From: Frondihabitans sp. PAMC 28766
GTDB taxonomy: Bacteria > Actinomycetota > Actinomycetes > Actinomycetales > Microbacteriaceae
Direction: 5' to 3'
Assembly: GCF_001577365.1 (NCBI RefSeq)
Contig: NZ_CP014513.1
Location: forward strand, 1,550,001-1,614,000
Length of the DNA stretch: 64,000 nt
Both the position numbers and the translations under genes were made by a program. The notes below the pieces were generated by a model. It saw only the letters and a list, made by a program, of their open reading frames with translations. It had not been told where the DNA came from and searched no databases. Shown here in pieces: positions 1 through 7,583 of the stretch (its first letter is position 1; every line of letters begins with the position of its first letter).

Positions 1-1
1 C

Positions 2-103
2 GCGGGCGGCTATTACGCCGACCCCGGCAACGGAGGCAATGCCGACGCCGCATCCTGGGCCATGATCGACTGGACCCCGAGCCCCGGGGCGGCTGGGGCG
101 TGA
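2..103 (+). CDS. gluconate 2-dehydrogenase subunit 3-like protein, C-terminal fragment
   Basis: Only the last 33 codons are in the window; the 5' part lies to the left. The visible tail contains a YYADPGNGGNADAASW stretch, which resembles the conserved C-terminal part of the small subunit (subunit 3) of membrane-linked gluconate dehydrogenases. The stop TGA overlaps the GTG start of the next gene (GTGA), so the two are probably translationally coupled. Such small subunits typically pair with a GMC-type flavoprotein, and that is what follows. The family call is from a short tail and is moderately sure. Confidence 0.6.
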   Translation, partial: AGGYYADPGNGGNADAASWAMIDWTPSPGAAGA

Positions 104-1818
104 GCGTGCCCGTCGCCGAGGCGCCGCACACGATCGTGCACCCGCGCGACCTCGCCCCGCGCTACGACGCGATCGTGATCGGCTCGGGCGCCGGCGGTGG
201 AGTGGCGGCTGCGGGCCTCGCCGAGGCGGGGCGCCGCGTGCTGGTCGTCGAGGCCGGGCGCTGGCCGTCGATCGCCGAGATGTCGCACGACCAGATCCGC
301 AACCCGCGATCGGACTGGGGCGTCGCGCCGCTCTCCGGGCCGGCCAACGAGGGCAACCCCCGTGTCTCGGAGTCGCTCGACGGCCGCACCCGCCTGACCC
401 TGCGGCCCTCCGACGGCGCCTGGGGCAACAACGCCTCGACGGCCGGCGGAGGCACCCGTGTCTACGGCGCCCAGGCCTGGCGCTTCGGGCCGACCGACTT
501 CAGGATGGCGTCGACCTACGGGGTGCCGGAGGGGTCGTCGCTCGCCGACTGGCCCATCTCGTACGACGACCTCGCCCCCTTCTACGAGCGCGCCGAGTGG
601 GAGGTCGGGGTCTCCGGCAGCCCCGACGAGGGCAAGTGGGGCGGCCCGCGCGATCGGCCGTTGCCGATGCCCGCGCTGCCGGCCGGCCCCTCGCGCGAGC
701 GGCTCGCGGCCGGTGCCGCCTCGCTCGGCTTCTCGACGGTCACCGTGCCCCTGCTGGTCAACTCGACGGACTACCTGGGTCGCCTCGCCTGTCGCCAGTG
801 CGGCCTGTGCATCGGCTTCGCCTGCCCGGTCGACGCCAAGAACGGCAGCCAGAACACCCTCCTGACCAGGGCGTTCGCCACCGGCAACGCGTCCATCGTG
901 CTCGAGACGCGAGCGTCTCGCATCCTGACCGACACATCCGGCCGGGTGACCGGCGTGCGACTCGTGGGCGCCGTCGACGGCGACGACTGGTCGCAGGATC
1001 TCGAGGCTGCCGAGGTCGTGGTCTCGGCCGGCGCGATCGAATCGGCTCGCCTCCTGCTCAACAGCGCATCCGACCGCGAGCCGCAGGGCCTCGGCAACAA
1101 CCGCGACCAGGTCGGACGGCACGTGCAGGGCCACCTCTACGGGGGTGCCATCGGGGTGTTCGACGACATCGTCGAAGACCTCGTCGGGCCGGGGCCGTCG
1201 ATCGCGACGACCGACTTCCGGCACCACAACGGCGACATCGTCGGCGGCGGCATCATCGTCAACGAGTTCGTGCCGACGCCGTCGAACGCCTACCGCTACC
1301 TCACGTCGACGGGGCTCATCCCGCGCACGGGCCTGGACAGCAAGCGGGGCATGCGCGACCTCGCGAGGCGAAGCCTTCGGATCATGGGGCCCATCCAGGA
1401 GGTCACGTCGGCCGACTCCCGCGTGCGCGTCGATCCGTCGGTGGTCGACCGGCACGGCATCCCGGTCGCGCGACTCAGCGGGCAGATGCACCGCGAGGAC
1501 GTCCGAGCCCGCGACTTCACGAGCGAGACGAGCGGCCAGTGGCTGCGGGCTGCCGGTGCGACCTCCGTCGTGGAGTTCGGCGGGGCGCCGGAGGGGCCGA
1601 GCGTCGGCCAGCACCAGGCGGGCACGCTGCGCATGGGGTCGGACCCCGCCACCAGCGCCGTCGACGAGTTCGGCCGCGTCTGGGGCCACGACAACCTGCG
1701 CGTGATGGACGGCTCGGTGCACGTGACGAACGGCGGTGTGAACCCGGTGCTGACGATCCTCGCGACGTCGATGCGCAGCGTCGACCAGATGGTCGGCGGG
1801 CGCGCGACCGGCGACTAG
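100..1818 (+). CDS. GMC family oxidoreductase (FAD-dependent)
   Basis: A 572-residue flavoenzyme expected to oxidise an alcohol or sugar substrate, with the upstream subunit-3-like protein as partner. The FAD-binding Rossmann motif IVIGSGAGGGVAAAGL lies at residues 25-40, followed by a VVEAG end of strand 2. A cysteine-containing segment (CRQCGLC, then CPVDAKNGS) lies near residues 230-248, as in gluconate/choline-dehydrogenase-like members. The GMC C-terminal domain is complete, with the catalytic pair expected at His505 (GQHQAGT) and Asn548 (GGVNPVL). The start is a GTG that overlaps the upstream stop. It faces the amine oxidase gene, ending 5 bases from it. The substrate cannot be read from sequence. 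Confidence 0.9.
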   Translation: MSVPVAEAPHTIVHPRDLAPRYDAIVIGSGAGGGVAAAGLAEAGRRVLVVEAGRWPSIAEMSHDQIRNPRSDWGVAPLSGPANEGNPRVSESLDGRTRLTLRPSDGAWGNNASTAGGGTRVYGAQAWRFGPTDFRMASTYGVPEGSSLADWPISYDDLAPFYERAEWEVGVSGSPDEGKWGGPRDRPLPMPALPAGPSRERLAAGAASLGFSTVTVPLLVNSTDYLGRLACRQCGLCIGFACPVDAKNGSQNTLLTRAFATGNASIVLETRASRILTDTSGRVTGVRLVGAVDGDDWSQDLEAAEVVVSAGAIESARLLLNSASDREPQGLGNNRDQVGRHVQGHLYGGAIGVFDDIVEDLVGPGPSIATTDFRHHNGDIVGGGIIVNEFVPTPSNAYRYLTSTGLIPRTGLDSKRGMRDLARRSLRIMGPIQEVTSADSRVRVDPSVVDRHGIPVARLSGQMHREDVRARDFTSETSGQWLRAAGATSVVEFGGAPEGPSVGQHQAGTLRMGSDPATSAVDEFGRVWGHDNLRVMDGSVHVTNGGVNPVLTILATSMRSVDQMVGGRATGD

Positions 1819-1823
1819 CCCGG

Positions 1824-3536
1824 TCAGTCGGGCAGGCGCACCGGGCCGAGCTCGTCGAAGACGTCGCCGGGGCCCGGGTTCGTCGGCGCCGATGTGCCGC
1901 CGAAGTGCCGCATGATGCCCCAGACCGAGTTGAGCGACGTCTGCACGGCGCCCTCGGCCCAGGCCGGCGTGAACGACACGTCGTCGCCGGCGATGAACAG
2001 GCCCTTCTGAGGCTCCGGCAGGTCGTCCTGCACGAAGTGCGCGTACATGCGCCGGTTGTACCGGTAATGGCCGGGCAGCGCGCCCTTGAACGCCCCGAGG
2101 AAGTGCGGGTCGTCCTCCCACGACACGGTGATCGGGTCGCCCACGATGTGGCTCCGGATGTCGAGGCCCGGATAGATGTGTGCGAGTGCGTCGAGCGCGA
2201 GGTCGACACGGCGCTCGACCGGGTGCGGCAGCATCTTCAGCGCGTCGCTCATCCACGAGTACGTGAGGCAGATCACGCCGGGCCGGTCGGGGCCGTTGTC
2301 GAAGAGGTACGTGCCGCGGGTCAGTCGGTCGGTGAGCGTCATGCTCATCACGTCGCGGCCGGTGGCCGGGTCGACGTCCTTCCAGAACGGCCGGTCGACC
2401 ATCACGAAGGTCTTCGACGACTGCATGTAGCGGGTGCGGTCGAGCGCCATCCACATCTTCTGCGAGAACAAGCTCTCGTCGCACTGGATCTGGGTGGTCA
2501 GCAGCCAGCTCTGGCAGGTCGCGAGGACGGCGCCGAAACGTCGCGTCTCGCCGGATTCGTCCGTGATCGCCAGATCGCCGGAAGCGCTGCGCGAGAGCCG
2601 GGTGACGCTGGGGTGCGGCTCGCCGTCGTTGAGCGACGCGACACTGGTGCCGTCGGGCCAGTGAACCGCGCCCTGAATCCGGCGCCCCCAGAGGCCCCGC
2701 GGAACCTGCTCGGCGCCCCCGACGATCAGCCGTTGATCCGTGTCGCAGTTCGTGACGACGACGCGCAGGATCTCGAGCATCGAGTTCGCGAAGTCGCTGT
2801 CCCAGCCGCCTGTGCCGAAGCCGACCTGGCCGAAGACCTCGCGGTGACGGAACGAGAGGCTCGAGAACTCGTCGCTCGAGGCGACGAACTCGTAGAAGCT
2901 GCGGTCGTCCCAGGCCTCGACCAGCACGTCCCAGATCGCTTTGAGACGGTGCGCGTCGCGAGCGCGGATGGCATCCTGCAGGCCACCGAGATGCAGGATG
3001 CGATCGAGCGCGGAATCCCACGCCTCGGCCACTTCGCGGAACAGCGGCGGCAGGTCGTCAAGGGACTTCGCATAGTAGGTCTCGCCCTCGAGGTCGACCA
3101 CCGTCGAGCCGGACGCGGGGGTGAGCGGGTTGGGAAAGGGCGCGGACTCGAGCGAGAGCAGGTCGACGTAGTGGAAGAGGGTCGTCGACGAGACGGGGAA
3201 GCGCATGCCGCCGAGCTCGGCCACGACGTCGTGCTCGTCGGCGTCGCGGCCGCTGAAGCGGACGCTGCGCAGCCGACCGCCGAGGCGCGAGCCCTCGTAG
3301 ACGACGGGGCGGAGGCCCAGCCGCATCAGCTCGTAGGCGGCGACCAGCCCGGCGATGCCGCCGCCGATCACGGCGACGGCCTCGCCGTGACGTTCGGGCG
3401 GGATGCTGCCGATGCCGTCGGGGTGGACGAGCCACTCGTCGTAGGCGAAGGGGAAGTCCGGCCCGAACATCGTGACCGGAGGGGCCGCGGGCTCGACATC
3501 GGTGTCGGAGCGGGCAGCGGTGGGAGCGTCCGTCAT
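1824..3536 (-). CDS. flavin monoamine oxidase / L-amino acid oxidase-like protein
   Basis: A 570-residue FAD enzyme of the amine oxidase superfamily. The dinucleotide-binding motif VAVIGGGIAGLVAAYEL is at residues 54-70, followed by the GGRLRS motif of this family. The C-terminal FAD-binding signature (FIAGDDVSFTPAWAEGAVQTSLNSV) is intact. The order of motifs and the WAEGA tail resemble bacterial tryptophan or phenylalanine 2-monooxygenases and L-amino acid oxidases, so an amino acid or amine is the likely substrate. The ATG at 3534-3536 is chosen because upstream codons in the open frame are Arg-rich and shadow-like. It is divergent from the TetR gene at 3671, which may regulate it. Confidence 0.85.
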   Translation of the reverse strand: MTDAPTAARSDTDVEPAAPPVTMFGPDFPFAYDEWLVHPDGIGSIPPERHGEAVAVIGGGIAGLVAAYELMRLGLRPVVYEGSRLGGRLRSVRFSGRDADEHDVVAELGGMRFPVSSTTLFHYVDLLSLESAPFPNPLTPASGSTVVDLEGETYYAKSLDDLPPLFREVAEAWDSALDRILHLGGLQDAIRARDAHRLKAIWDVLVEAWDDRSFYEFVASSDEFSSLSFRHREVFGQVGFGTGGWDSDFANSMLEILRVVVTNCDTDQRLIVGGAEQVPRGLWGRRIQGAVHWPDGTSVASLNDGEPHPSVTRLSRSASGDLAITDESGETRRFGAVLATCQSWLLTTQIQCDESLFSQKMWMALDRTRYMQSSKTFVMVDRPFWKDVDPATGRDVMSMTLTDRLTRGTYLFDNGPDRPGVICLTYSWMSDALKMLPHPVERRVDLALDALAHIYPGLDIRSHIVGDPITVSWEDDPHFLGAFKGALPGHYRYNRRMYAHFVQDDLPEPQKGLFIAGDDVSFTPAWAEGAVQTSLNSVWGIMRHFGGTSAPTNPGPGDVFDELGPVRLPD

Positions 3537-3585
3537 CCGGCTCACACTAGCCGAGCCGCGGCGCCCCTCCGGCTCGCGCCCTGTT

Positions 3586-3620
3586 GCGACTGACCCGTTC
3601 TGTGCAACTGACCCGTTCTG
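3586..3620. repeat. tandem 17-bp direct repeat in divergent promoter region
   Basis: Two copies of a 17-base element with core ACTGACCCGTTCTG lie at 3586-3602 and 3604-3620, differing at one base and spaced 18 bases start to start. They sit between the amine oxidase and TetR genes. A repeated site here is a plausible operator for the TetR protein; this is inference from position only. Confidence 0.5.
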
Positions 3621-3670
3621 GGGGCCCGGCGGGGGCTGACTCGGCCGCGGCCAGCCGTCAAGCTGGGAGC

Positions 3671-4270
3671 ATGAACGACCTCGCTCTCGAGCAGCCCGCG
3701 GCCACGAGCCACAGCGTGCAGCTCCGCATCGACATCGTGGAAGCCGCGATCGTCGCCATCTCCCGCCTCGGCTACCGATCGACATCCGTCGACGACGTGG
3801 CTGAGGAGCTGAACGTGCCGTCCGATATCGTCCTGCACGAGTTCCCGAGCTGGTCGGGCCTGGTGCTCGCCGTCGTCGACCGCTGGAACCGCCGCCGGCT
3901 CGAGCGGGTGTCCGCAGTATCGAAGGGACGCGGCACCATCGTCATGCTGCGAACGCTCGTCGCCTACAACGTGTCCGACCCCGGGCTGATGCGCCTGCTG
4001 GTCGCCCTTGCCAACGAGGCGTCCGACCAGTCGCACCCGGCGGCGCAGTACTTCCGCGAGCGTTACGAGGACTTCCACTCGTTCGTGCGGCAGAGCATCA
4101 TCGACGACGTGAGTCGGGGCCTCGCCCCCGACGACGTCGAGCCGGCAGCCGTGGCCGATCAGCTCGTCGCCCTCTACGAGGGCCTGCAGCTGCAGGCGCT
4201 GCTGCGACCTCGGTTCGACCTGGCGATCGCCTTCAACCGCGCCATGGACTACTTCGCCGACACCTGGTGA
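3671..4270 (+). CDS. TetR/AcrR family transcriptional regulator
   Basis: A 199-residue one-component regulator. The N-terminal region (residues 18-62) has the TetR pattern: IVEAAIVAISRLGYRSTSVDDVAEELNV with a helix-turn-helix, followed by a PSWSGLVLAVV segment equivalent to the usual KxxL/F linker. The remaining ~130 residues are the helical ligand/dimer domain; Pfam-level subtype cannot be told. The ATG at 3671 begins a normal TetR N-terminus, while the open frame upstream is Ala/Gly/Ser-rich and unlikely. Placed divergently to the flavin amine oxidase, it probably regulates that gene and itself. Confidence 0.85.
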   Translation: MNDLALEQPAATSHSVQLRIDIVEAAIVAISRLGYRSTSVDDVAEELNVPSDIVLHEFPSWSGLVLAVVDRWNRRRLERVSAVSKGRGTIVMLRTLVAYNVSDPGLMRLLVALANEASDQSHPAAQYFRERYEDFHSFVRQSIIDDVSRGLAPDDVEPAAVADQLVALYEGLQLQALLRPRFDLAIAFNRAMDYFADTW

Positions 4271-4357
4271 GCTGCGTTGGTGCTGCCGTGCTGCCGCGTG
4301 TTCGCAGGGCCGCGCGGAAGAACCACCGCCGGCCAGAAGGCCGGCCAAGGGGTATCT

Positions 4358-4454
4358 CTTTTTCTGACTTACAGGTCTGACTGAATTCAGTGCCGCCTGA
4401 ACGCGATCTCGAGACGTGATCCTGAATTCAGGCGAACCTGTAAGTCCAAAAAAG
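4358..4454. repeat. large imperfect inverted repeat between convergent genes
   Basis: Two 33-base arms (4358-4390 and 4422-4454) are near reverse complements around a 31-base centre. Each arm carries the 10-base palindrome CTGAATTCAG at its inner end and a run of T (left) or A (right) at its outer end. The element lies between a + strand gene ending at 4270 and a - strand gene ending at 4564. A bidirectional terminator is the simplest reading, because the T/A runs flank the stem in both directions. The nested palindromes are unusual for a plain terminator. A small GC palindrome (GGCCnnnnGGCCGGCC-like) precedes it at 4331-4346. Confidence 0.7.
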
Positions 4455-4466
4455 CAGCACCCTTTC

Positions 4467-4522
4467 CTCGGAGCTCGGAGCTCGGAGCTCGGAGCTCGGA
4501 GCTCGGAGCCCGGAGCTCGGAG
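4467..4522. repeat. 7-bp tandem repeat, eight copies of CTCGGAG
   Basis: Eight head-to-tail heptamers occupy 4467-4522; copy 7 has one C for T change and a partial ninth follows. It lies just downstream of the stop of the LuxR-type regulator at 4564 and beside the inverted repeat. Short tandem arrays like this vary in copy number by slippage; no function is evident. Confidence 0.85.
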
Positions 4523-4563
4523 CCCGGCCCCCTGGTGACTCAGAGCAGGCGGCGCTCGAGCGC

Positions 4564-5229
4564 TCAGGCGGTCAGCTCGTGCCGCGACGAGAGCTGCAGC
4601 TTGCGCAGCACGCTCGAGACGTGCGTCTCCACGGTCTTCACCGAGATGAAGAGCTCGGCGGCGACCTCCTTGTAGGCGTAGCCGCGGGCGATGAGACGCA
4701 TCACCTCGCGCTCGCGGGCCGACAACCGGTCGAGCTCGCCGACGCGCTCGGCCTGCTCGCCGGAGGCCGCCCCGAAGGCGTCGAGCACGAAGCCGGCGAG
4801 ACGCGGCGAGAAGACGGCGTCACCCGAGGCGACCGCACGGACGGCGGCGCTGACCTCCGCGCCCGAGCTGCCCTTCGTGATGTAGCCGCGCGCGCCGCCT
4901 CGGATCACTCCGACCACGTCTTCTGCCGAGTCCGACACGCTGAGCGCCAAGAAGCGCGTCGACGGGCAGCGGGCCGCCGCGCGCCTGAGCACCTCGGCGC
5001 CGCCACCTCCGGCGCCGCCCGGCAGGTGCACGTCGAGCAGCACGACGGTCGGCTGCGCTGCCGTGATCGCGTCGACCGCCGAGTCGACGTCGGCAGCCTC
5101 GGCGACCACGTCGAGGTCGGCATCGAGATCGGCCCTCAGGCCGGAGCGGAAGATCGAGTGGTCGTCGACGATCACCACGGAGATGATCGGGGCCGCGGCC
5201 GAGCCGGAGTCCGTGCTGTCGTCGCTCAT
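4564..5229 (-). CDS. LuxR/NarL family response regulator
   Basis: A 221-residue two-component response regulator. The receiver domain (residues about 15-135) has the acidic pair VVIVDDH, the phospho-acceptor Asp in VVLLDVHLPGG and the conserved Lys in GYITKG. The C-terminal DNA-binding domain (about 158-221) has the LuxR signature LSAREREVMRLIARGYAYKEVA and ends KTVETHVSSVLRKL. Its ATG overlaps the stop of the histidine kinase gene (ATGA at 5226-5229), so the pair is translationally coupled. It probably controls nearby membrane-stress genes, as is usual when the kinase is preceded by a PspC domain. Confidence 0.93.
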   Translation of the reverse strand: MSDDSTDSGSAAAPIISVVIVDDHSIFRSGLRADLDADLDVVAEAADVDSAVDAITAAQPTVVLLDVHLPGGAGGGGAEVLRRAAARCPSTRFLALSVSDSAEDVVGVIRGGARGYITKGSSGAEVSAAVRAVASGDAVFSPRLAGFVLDAFGAASGEQAERVGELDRLSAREREVMRLIARGYAYKEVAAELFISVKTVETHVSSVLRKLQLSSRHELTA

Positions 5230-5990
5230 TCGTCGTCGCTCCGTTCGAGGTGCAGGTAAACCTCCGTGCCGGTGCCGCCGGCTCCTGGCCGGACGCGCGC
5301 GGTGCCGCCCGCCCGGCGCATGCGACCCACTATCGACTCGCGCACGCCCAAGCGGTCTTCGGGCACGTCGTCGATCGCGAAGCCCTCGCCGCGGTCGCGC
5401 ACGAAGACGTCCACCGACGAGGGTGTCGACTCGAGGTAGACCGAGATGTCGCCGCCGGCGTGCCGGGCGGCATTGAGCATGGCCTCGCGCGCCGACGCCG
5501 CCACCTCGCCGGTGCCGAGCTCGGAGGTGCCGCCGACGACCACTACCTCGATGCGTGCCGGATAGTCGAGTTCGAGGGCTGCGCCGAAGTCACGGAGATC
5601 GGTGGCCAGGTCGCGCTCGACGGATGAGGCGCCGGCATGGAGCCAGTCGCGCAGCTCGCGCTCCTGGGCGCGAGCGATGCGGGCGACCTCGCTCGAGGCG
5701 CCCGCGCGGTTCTGGATCAGCGCCAGCGTCTGCAGCACCGAGTCGTGCAGATGCGCGGCCATCTCGGCGCGCTGCTCATCGCGCACGACAGCGGTGCGGC
5801 GGGCGGTCGCCTGGCGGCGCAGCGTCAACAGCTCGGGCCCCACCGCAGCGGCGACCGCAGCGGCCGCCGTCACGACGACCAGCAGCCAGAGCCACCCCGC
5901 GTCCGGCCCCACCGACGCCACCGCGAGCAGGAAGGCCAGCAGGGCGAGCCCGAAAGCCACTCCGACGCGCACGACGCGCGCCCCCTTCAC
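5226..5990 (-). CDS. sensor histidine kinase, catalytic part (NarL type)
   Basis: Reads as a 254-residue protein with two N-terminal membrane spans (residues about 8-50), a HisKA_3 phospho-acceptor region with the H box HLHDSVLQTLALIQ, and a HATPase domain with the N box NAARHAGGD and a DRGEGF motif. The GTG start at 5988-5990 overlaps the stop of the PspC-domain gene (GTGA). In related actinobacteria this kinase and the PspC domain are one protein. Here they are in different frames, separated at a run of nine C (complement of 6005-6013). One added C would give a single 380-residue protein. Partner of the regulator at 4564-5229. Confidence 0.85.
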   Translation of the reverse strand: MKGARVVRVGVAFGLALLAFLLAVASVGPDAGWLWLLVVVTAAAAVAAAVGPELLTLRRQATARRTAVVRDEQRAEMAAHLHDSVLQTLALIQNRAGASSEVARIARAQERELRDWLHAGASSVERDLATDLRDFGAALELDYPARIEVVVVGGTSELGTGEVAASAREAMLNAARHAGGDISVYLESTPSSVDVFVRDRGEGFAIDDVPEDRLGVRESIVGRMRRAGGTARVRPGAGGTGTEVYLHLERSDDE

Positions 5991-6367
5991 CCCGTCGACG
6001 TCGAGGGGGGGGGCTCGACCCAGCGGGACCAGGCGACCGCACCGAGCGCCAGGGCGATGACCAGAGGCACGGTGAGGCCCAGGATCGACGTCGAGCCGGG
6101 CCGGACGAACACGGCGAACGACAGCACGGCCAGCACGGCGGCGAGACCCACCAGCAGCAGGGGGACCGGGATGCGGCGGCGAACCGCATCGTCGGCGTCA
6201 GCATGCGGGTCGTCGCCCTGTGCAGCGCGCAGAGGCGTCAGAGCCCACAGCCACAGGTAGAGCAGGATGCCGGCACCCCCGGCGAGGATCGACAGGGCGA
6301 ACGCCCAGCGCACGACGCCCACACGCCAGCCGAGGTGCTCGGCGAGCCCCTCGCTCACGCCGCTCAC
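5987..6367 (-). CDS. PspC-domain membrane protein, likely N-terminal part of the split kinase
   Basis: Reads as 126 residues: a PspC domain (residues 1-45, pattern SGVSEGLAEHLGWRVGVVRWAF) with a hydrophobic end, then two further membrane spans. The visible start is a GTG that begins inside the PspC consensus, so the usual 20-40 residue N-terminus is missing or starts upstream at an unseen codon; the frame is open upstream with no clear start. The 3' end runs into the C9 tract and stops five codons later. Most likely this is the sensor part of the adjacent kinase, separated by a one-base frame change. Confidence 0.75.
   Translation of the reverse strand: MSGVSEGLAEHLGWRVGVVRWAFALSILAGGAGILLYLWLWALTPLRAAQGDDPHADADDAVRRRIPVPLLLVGLAAVLAVLSFAVFVRPGSTSILGLTVPLVIALALGAVAWSRWVEPPPSTSTG
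6005..6013. repeat. nine-base homopolymer at the PspC/kinase frame break
   Basis: A run of nine G on the + strand (C on the coding strand) at the exact point where the PspC frame and the kinase frame part. C10 or C7 would join them. It could be a sequencing length error or a slippage-prone switch. Confidence 0.8.
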
Positions 6368-6368
6368 G

Positions 6369-7100
6369 ATGCAGACGCGGGGCGCGTCAGACGGCGTGCT
6401 GCCGGCCGGGCGCCGAGCCCAGTCGGGCTGGGGAGCCCAGTCGGGCTGGGGGGCGCAGTCGGGCTCGAGCTCGCAAGCCGGGTGGGGGTTGCCGGCCGCG
6501 TCCGCCCAGGCGGGCCCTCAGGATCCTGCGACCCCGGCGTCGTCGGAGGCCGCCTCGACCGAGACCAGCGTGGGCTTCGCGGCCCCCGTGGCCCCGGCTG
6601 CGCCGGTGCCGCCGGCACAGGGTGCCTCGCCCACCGTCGTCGCCGACTGGCGAGAGCGGCAGGACGAGTGGCGAGCCCGCTATGAGGGGTGGAAGCGCCA
6701 GCAGGCCGACGCCTCCCGCGCCGCGCGCGAGGGCCGCTGGTCGGACGCCTCCCGTCGGCAAGCGGATGCCGTCGAGCAGGCGACGCTACGGCGCCTGTCG
6801 CAGCCGCGCACGAGCGGCTCGTTCGTAGCCATCGCCCTCGGCGTCGCTCTGATGGCGGGCGCGCTGGCCGCCGCCTTCGCCTGGAGCGTCCCGGCGCTCA
6901 GCGACTACCCCGCGGCCTTCGGCTGCGCCGCTGCCACGGCGGTGGTCGGGCTCTCGATGCTGACGGCGGCCCTGCTGCGACGTCGAAGCGGCTCCCTGGC
7001 ATTCGTGGCCATCGTCCTCGTCTGCATCACGGCAGCCCTGCTCGTCGGCGTCTCGGGCATCGGCTCGCTGCCAGAAGACGTCTACCGATTCGTCTCGTGA
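6369..7100 (+). CDS. membrane protein, PspC-family remnant lacking its PspC domain
   Basis: A 243-residue protein if started at the ATG at 6369. Residues 1-85 are low-complexity and include a GAQSGWGAQSGWGAQSG repeat. A charged stretch WRERQDEWRARYEGWKRQQ follows, then four hydrophobic segments to the C-terminus. The middle and end resemble the linker and membrane part of actinobacterial PspC-domain proteins that are normally divergent from the PspC-type kinase, but no PspC domain is present at the N-terminus. The start lies one base from the start of the divergent gene and has no clear ribosome binding site, so the 5' end looks truncated. Confidence 0.65.
   Translation: MQTRGASDGVLPAGRRAQSGWGAQSGWGAQSGSSSQAGWGLPAASAQAGPQDPATPASSEAASTETSVGFAAPVAPAAPVPPAQGASPTVVADWRERQDEWRARYEGWKRQQADASRAAREGRWSDASRRQADAVEQATLRRLSQPRTSGSFVAIALGVALMAGALAAAFAWSVPALSDYPAAFGCAAATAVVGLSMLTAALLRRRSGSLAFVAIVLVCITAALLVGVSGIGSLPEDVYRFVS
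6416..6465. repeat. tandem palindromic 18-bp repeat at the divergent gene junction
   Basis: About two and a half copies of an 18-base unit with the core AGCCCAGTCGGGCT, which is itself a hairpin (5-base arms, 4-base loop). It encodes the repeated QSGWGA in the + strand frame. It lies within 100 bases of the abutting starts of two divergent genes whose N-termini both look short. Confidence 0.7.
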
Positions 7101-7111
7101 AAGGAACCACC

Positions 7112-7503
7112 ATGACCGACGACACCAACCCCACCAGGCCCTACCCGTCGGGCGATGCGCAGCCCACCGAGCCGCTGACCGCCGAGAGACCCTCTTCGGC
7201 GTATCGGCGACCGGCCCCGCGCCGGAGACGGCCGCCCCCGACCCCGTCGCCCCGACCGGTTGGGCCGCTGCCCCGGCCCCACGGATCCGCTGGGCAGGCG
7301 TCGTCTGGGGAGCTCTCTCCTCCGCCTTCGGTGTCACCACGATGGCCGTGCTGTCGACCGCTGCCAACCAGGCCGCCTTCGCCTCATGGGTCTCGCCCCT
7401 CGGCCCTGGGGGCGCCGGCCTCGCGGGGCTCGTCGCTCTGGGCGCGCTGCTGCTCGTCCTCGGCATCGTCGGCGCCGCGACTCGCGCGCAGCGACCCCGC
7501 TGA
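7112..7503 (+). pseudogene. small membrane protein, frame broken near 7184-7190
   Basis: A good ribosome binding site (AAAGGAA) precedes the ATG at 7112. The first ~25 codons read MTDDTNPTRPYPSGDAQPTE and then the frame turns into Arg/Pro-rich nonsense. Shifting by one base at 7184-7190 restores a convincing protein: WAGVVWGALSSAFGVTT, one membrane span, a short loop and a second span, ending at TGA 7501-7503. The total length (392 bases) is one short of a whole number of codons, so one missing base explains it. Corrected product about 130 residues. It follows the previous gene by 11 bases and is probably in its operon. Confidence 0.7.
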
Positions 7504-7583
7504 GTCTCTCTCGGCGGGGATGAAGGGCGGGGTCCTACGCTGTCAGATGACGCGCCGACGGCGCAGCACGCGAAGGGATGCCG

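Noticed and set aside
13..3021. Very long - strand open frame (about 1000 codons) opposite the GMC oxidoreductase and part of the amine oxidase
   Set aside because: Arg/Ala-rich shadow with no motif; it is opposite a clear GMC gene. High GC makes such open shadows common.
597..3593. Nearly 1000-codon + strand open frame
   Set aside because: It overlaps both the GMC and amine oxidase genes in other frames; Arg/Gly-rich, no motif.
4467..4522. CRISPR-like array
   Set aside because: Units are 7 bases, head-to-tail and without spacers; a simple tandem repeat.
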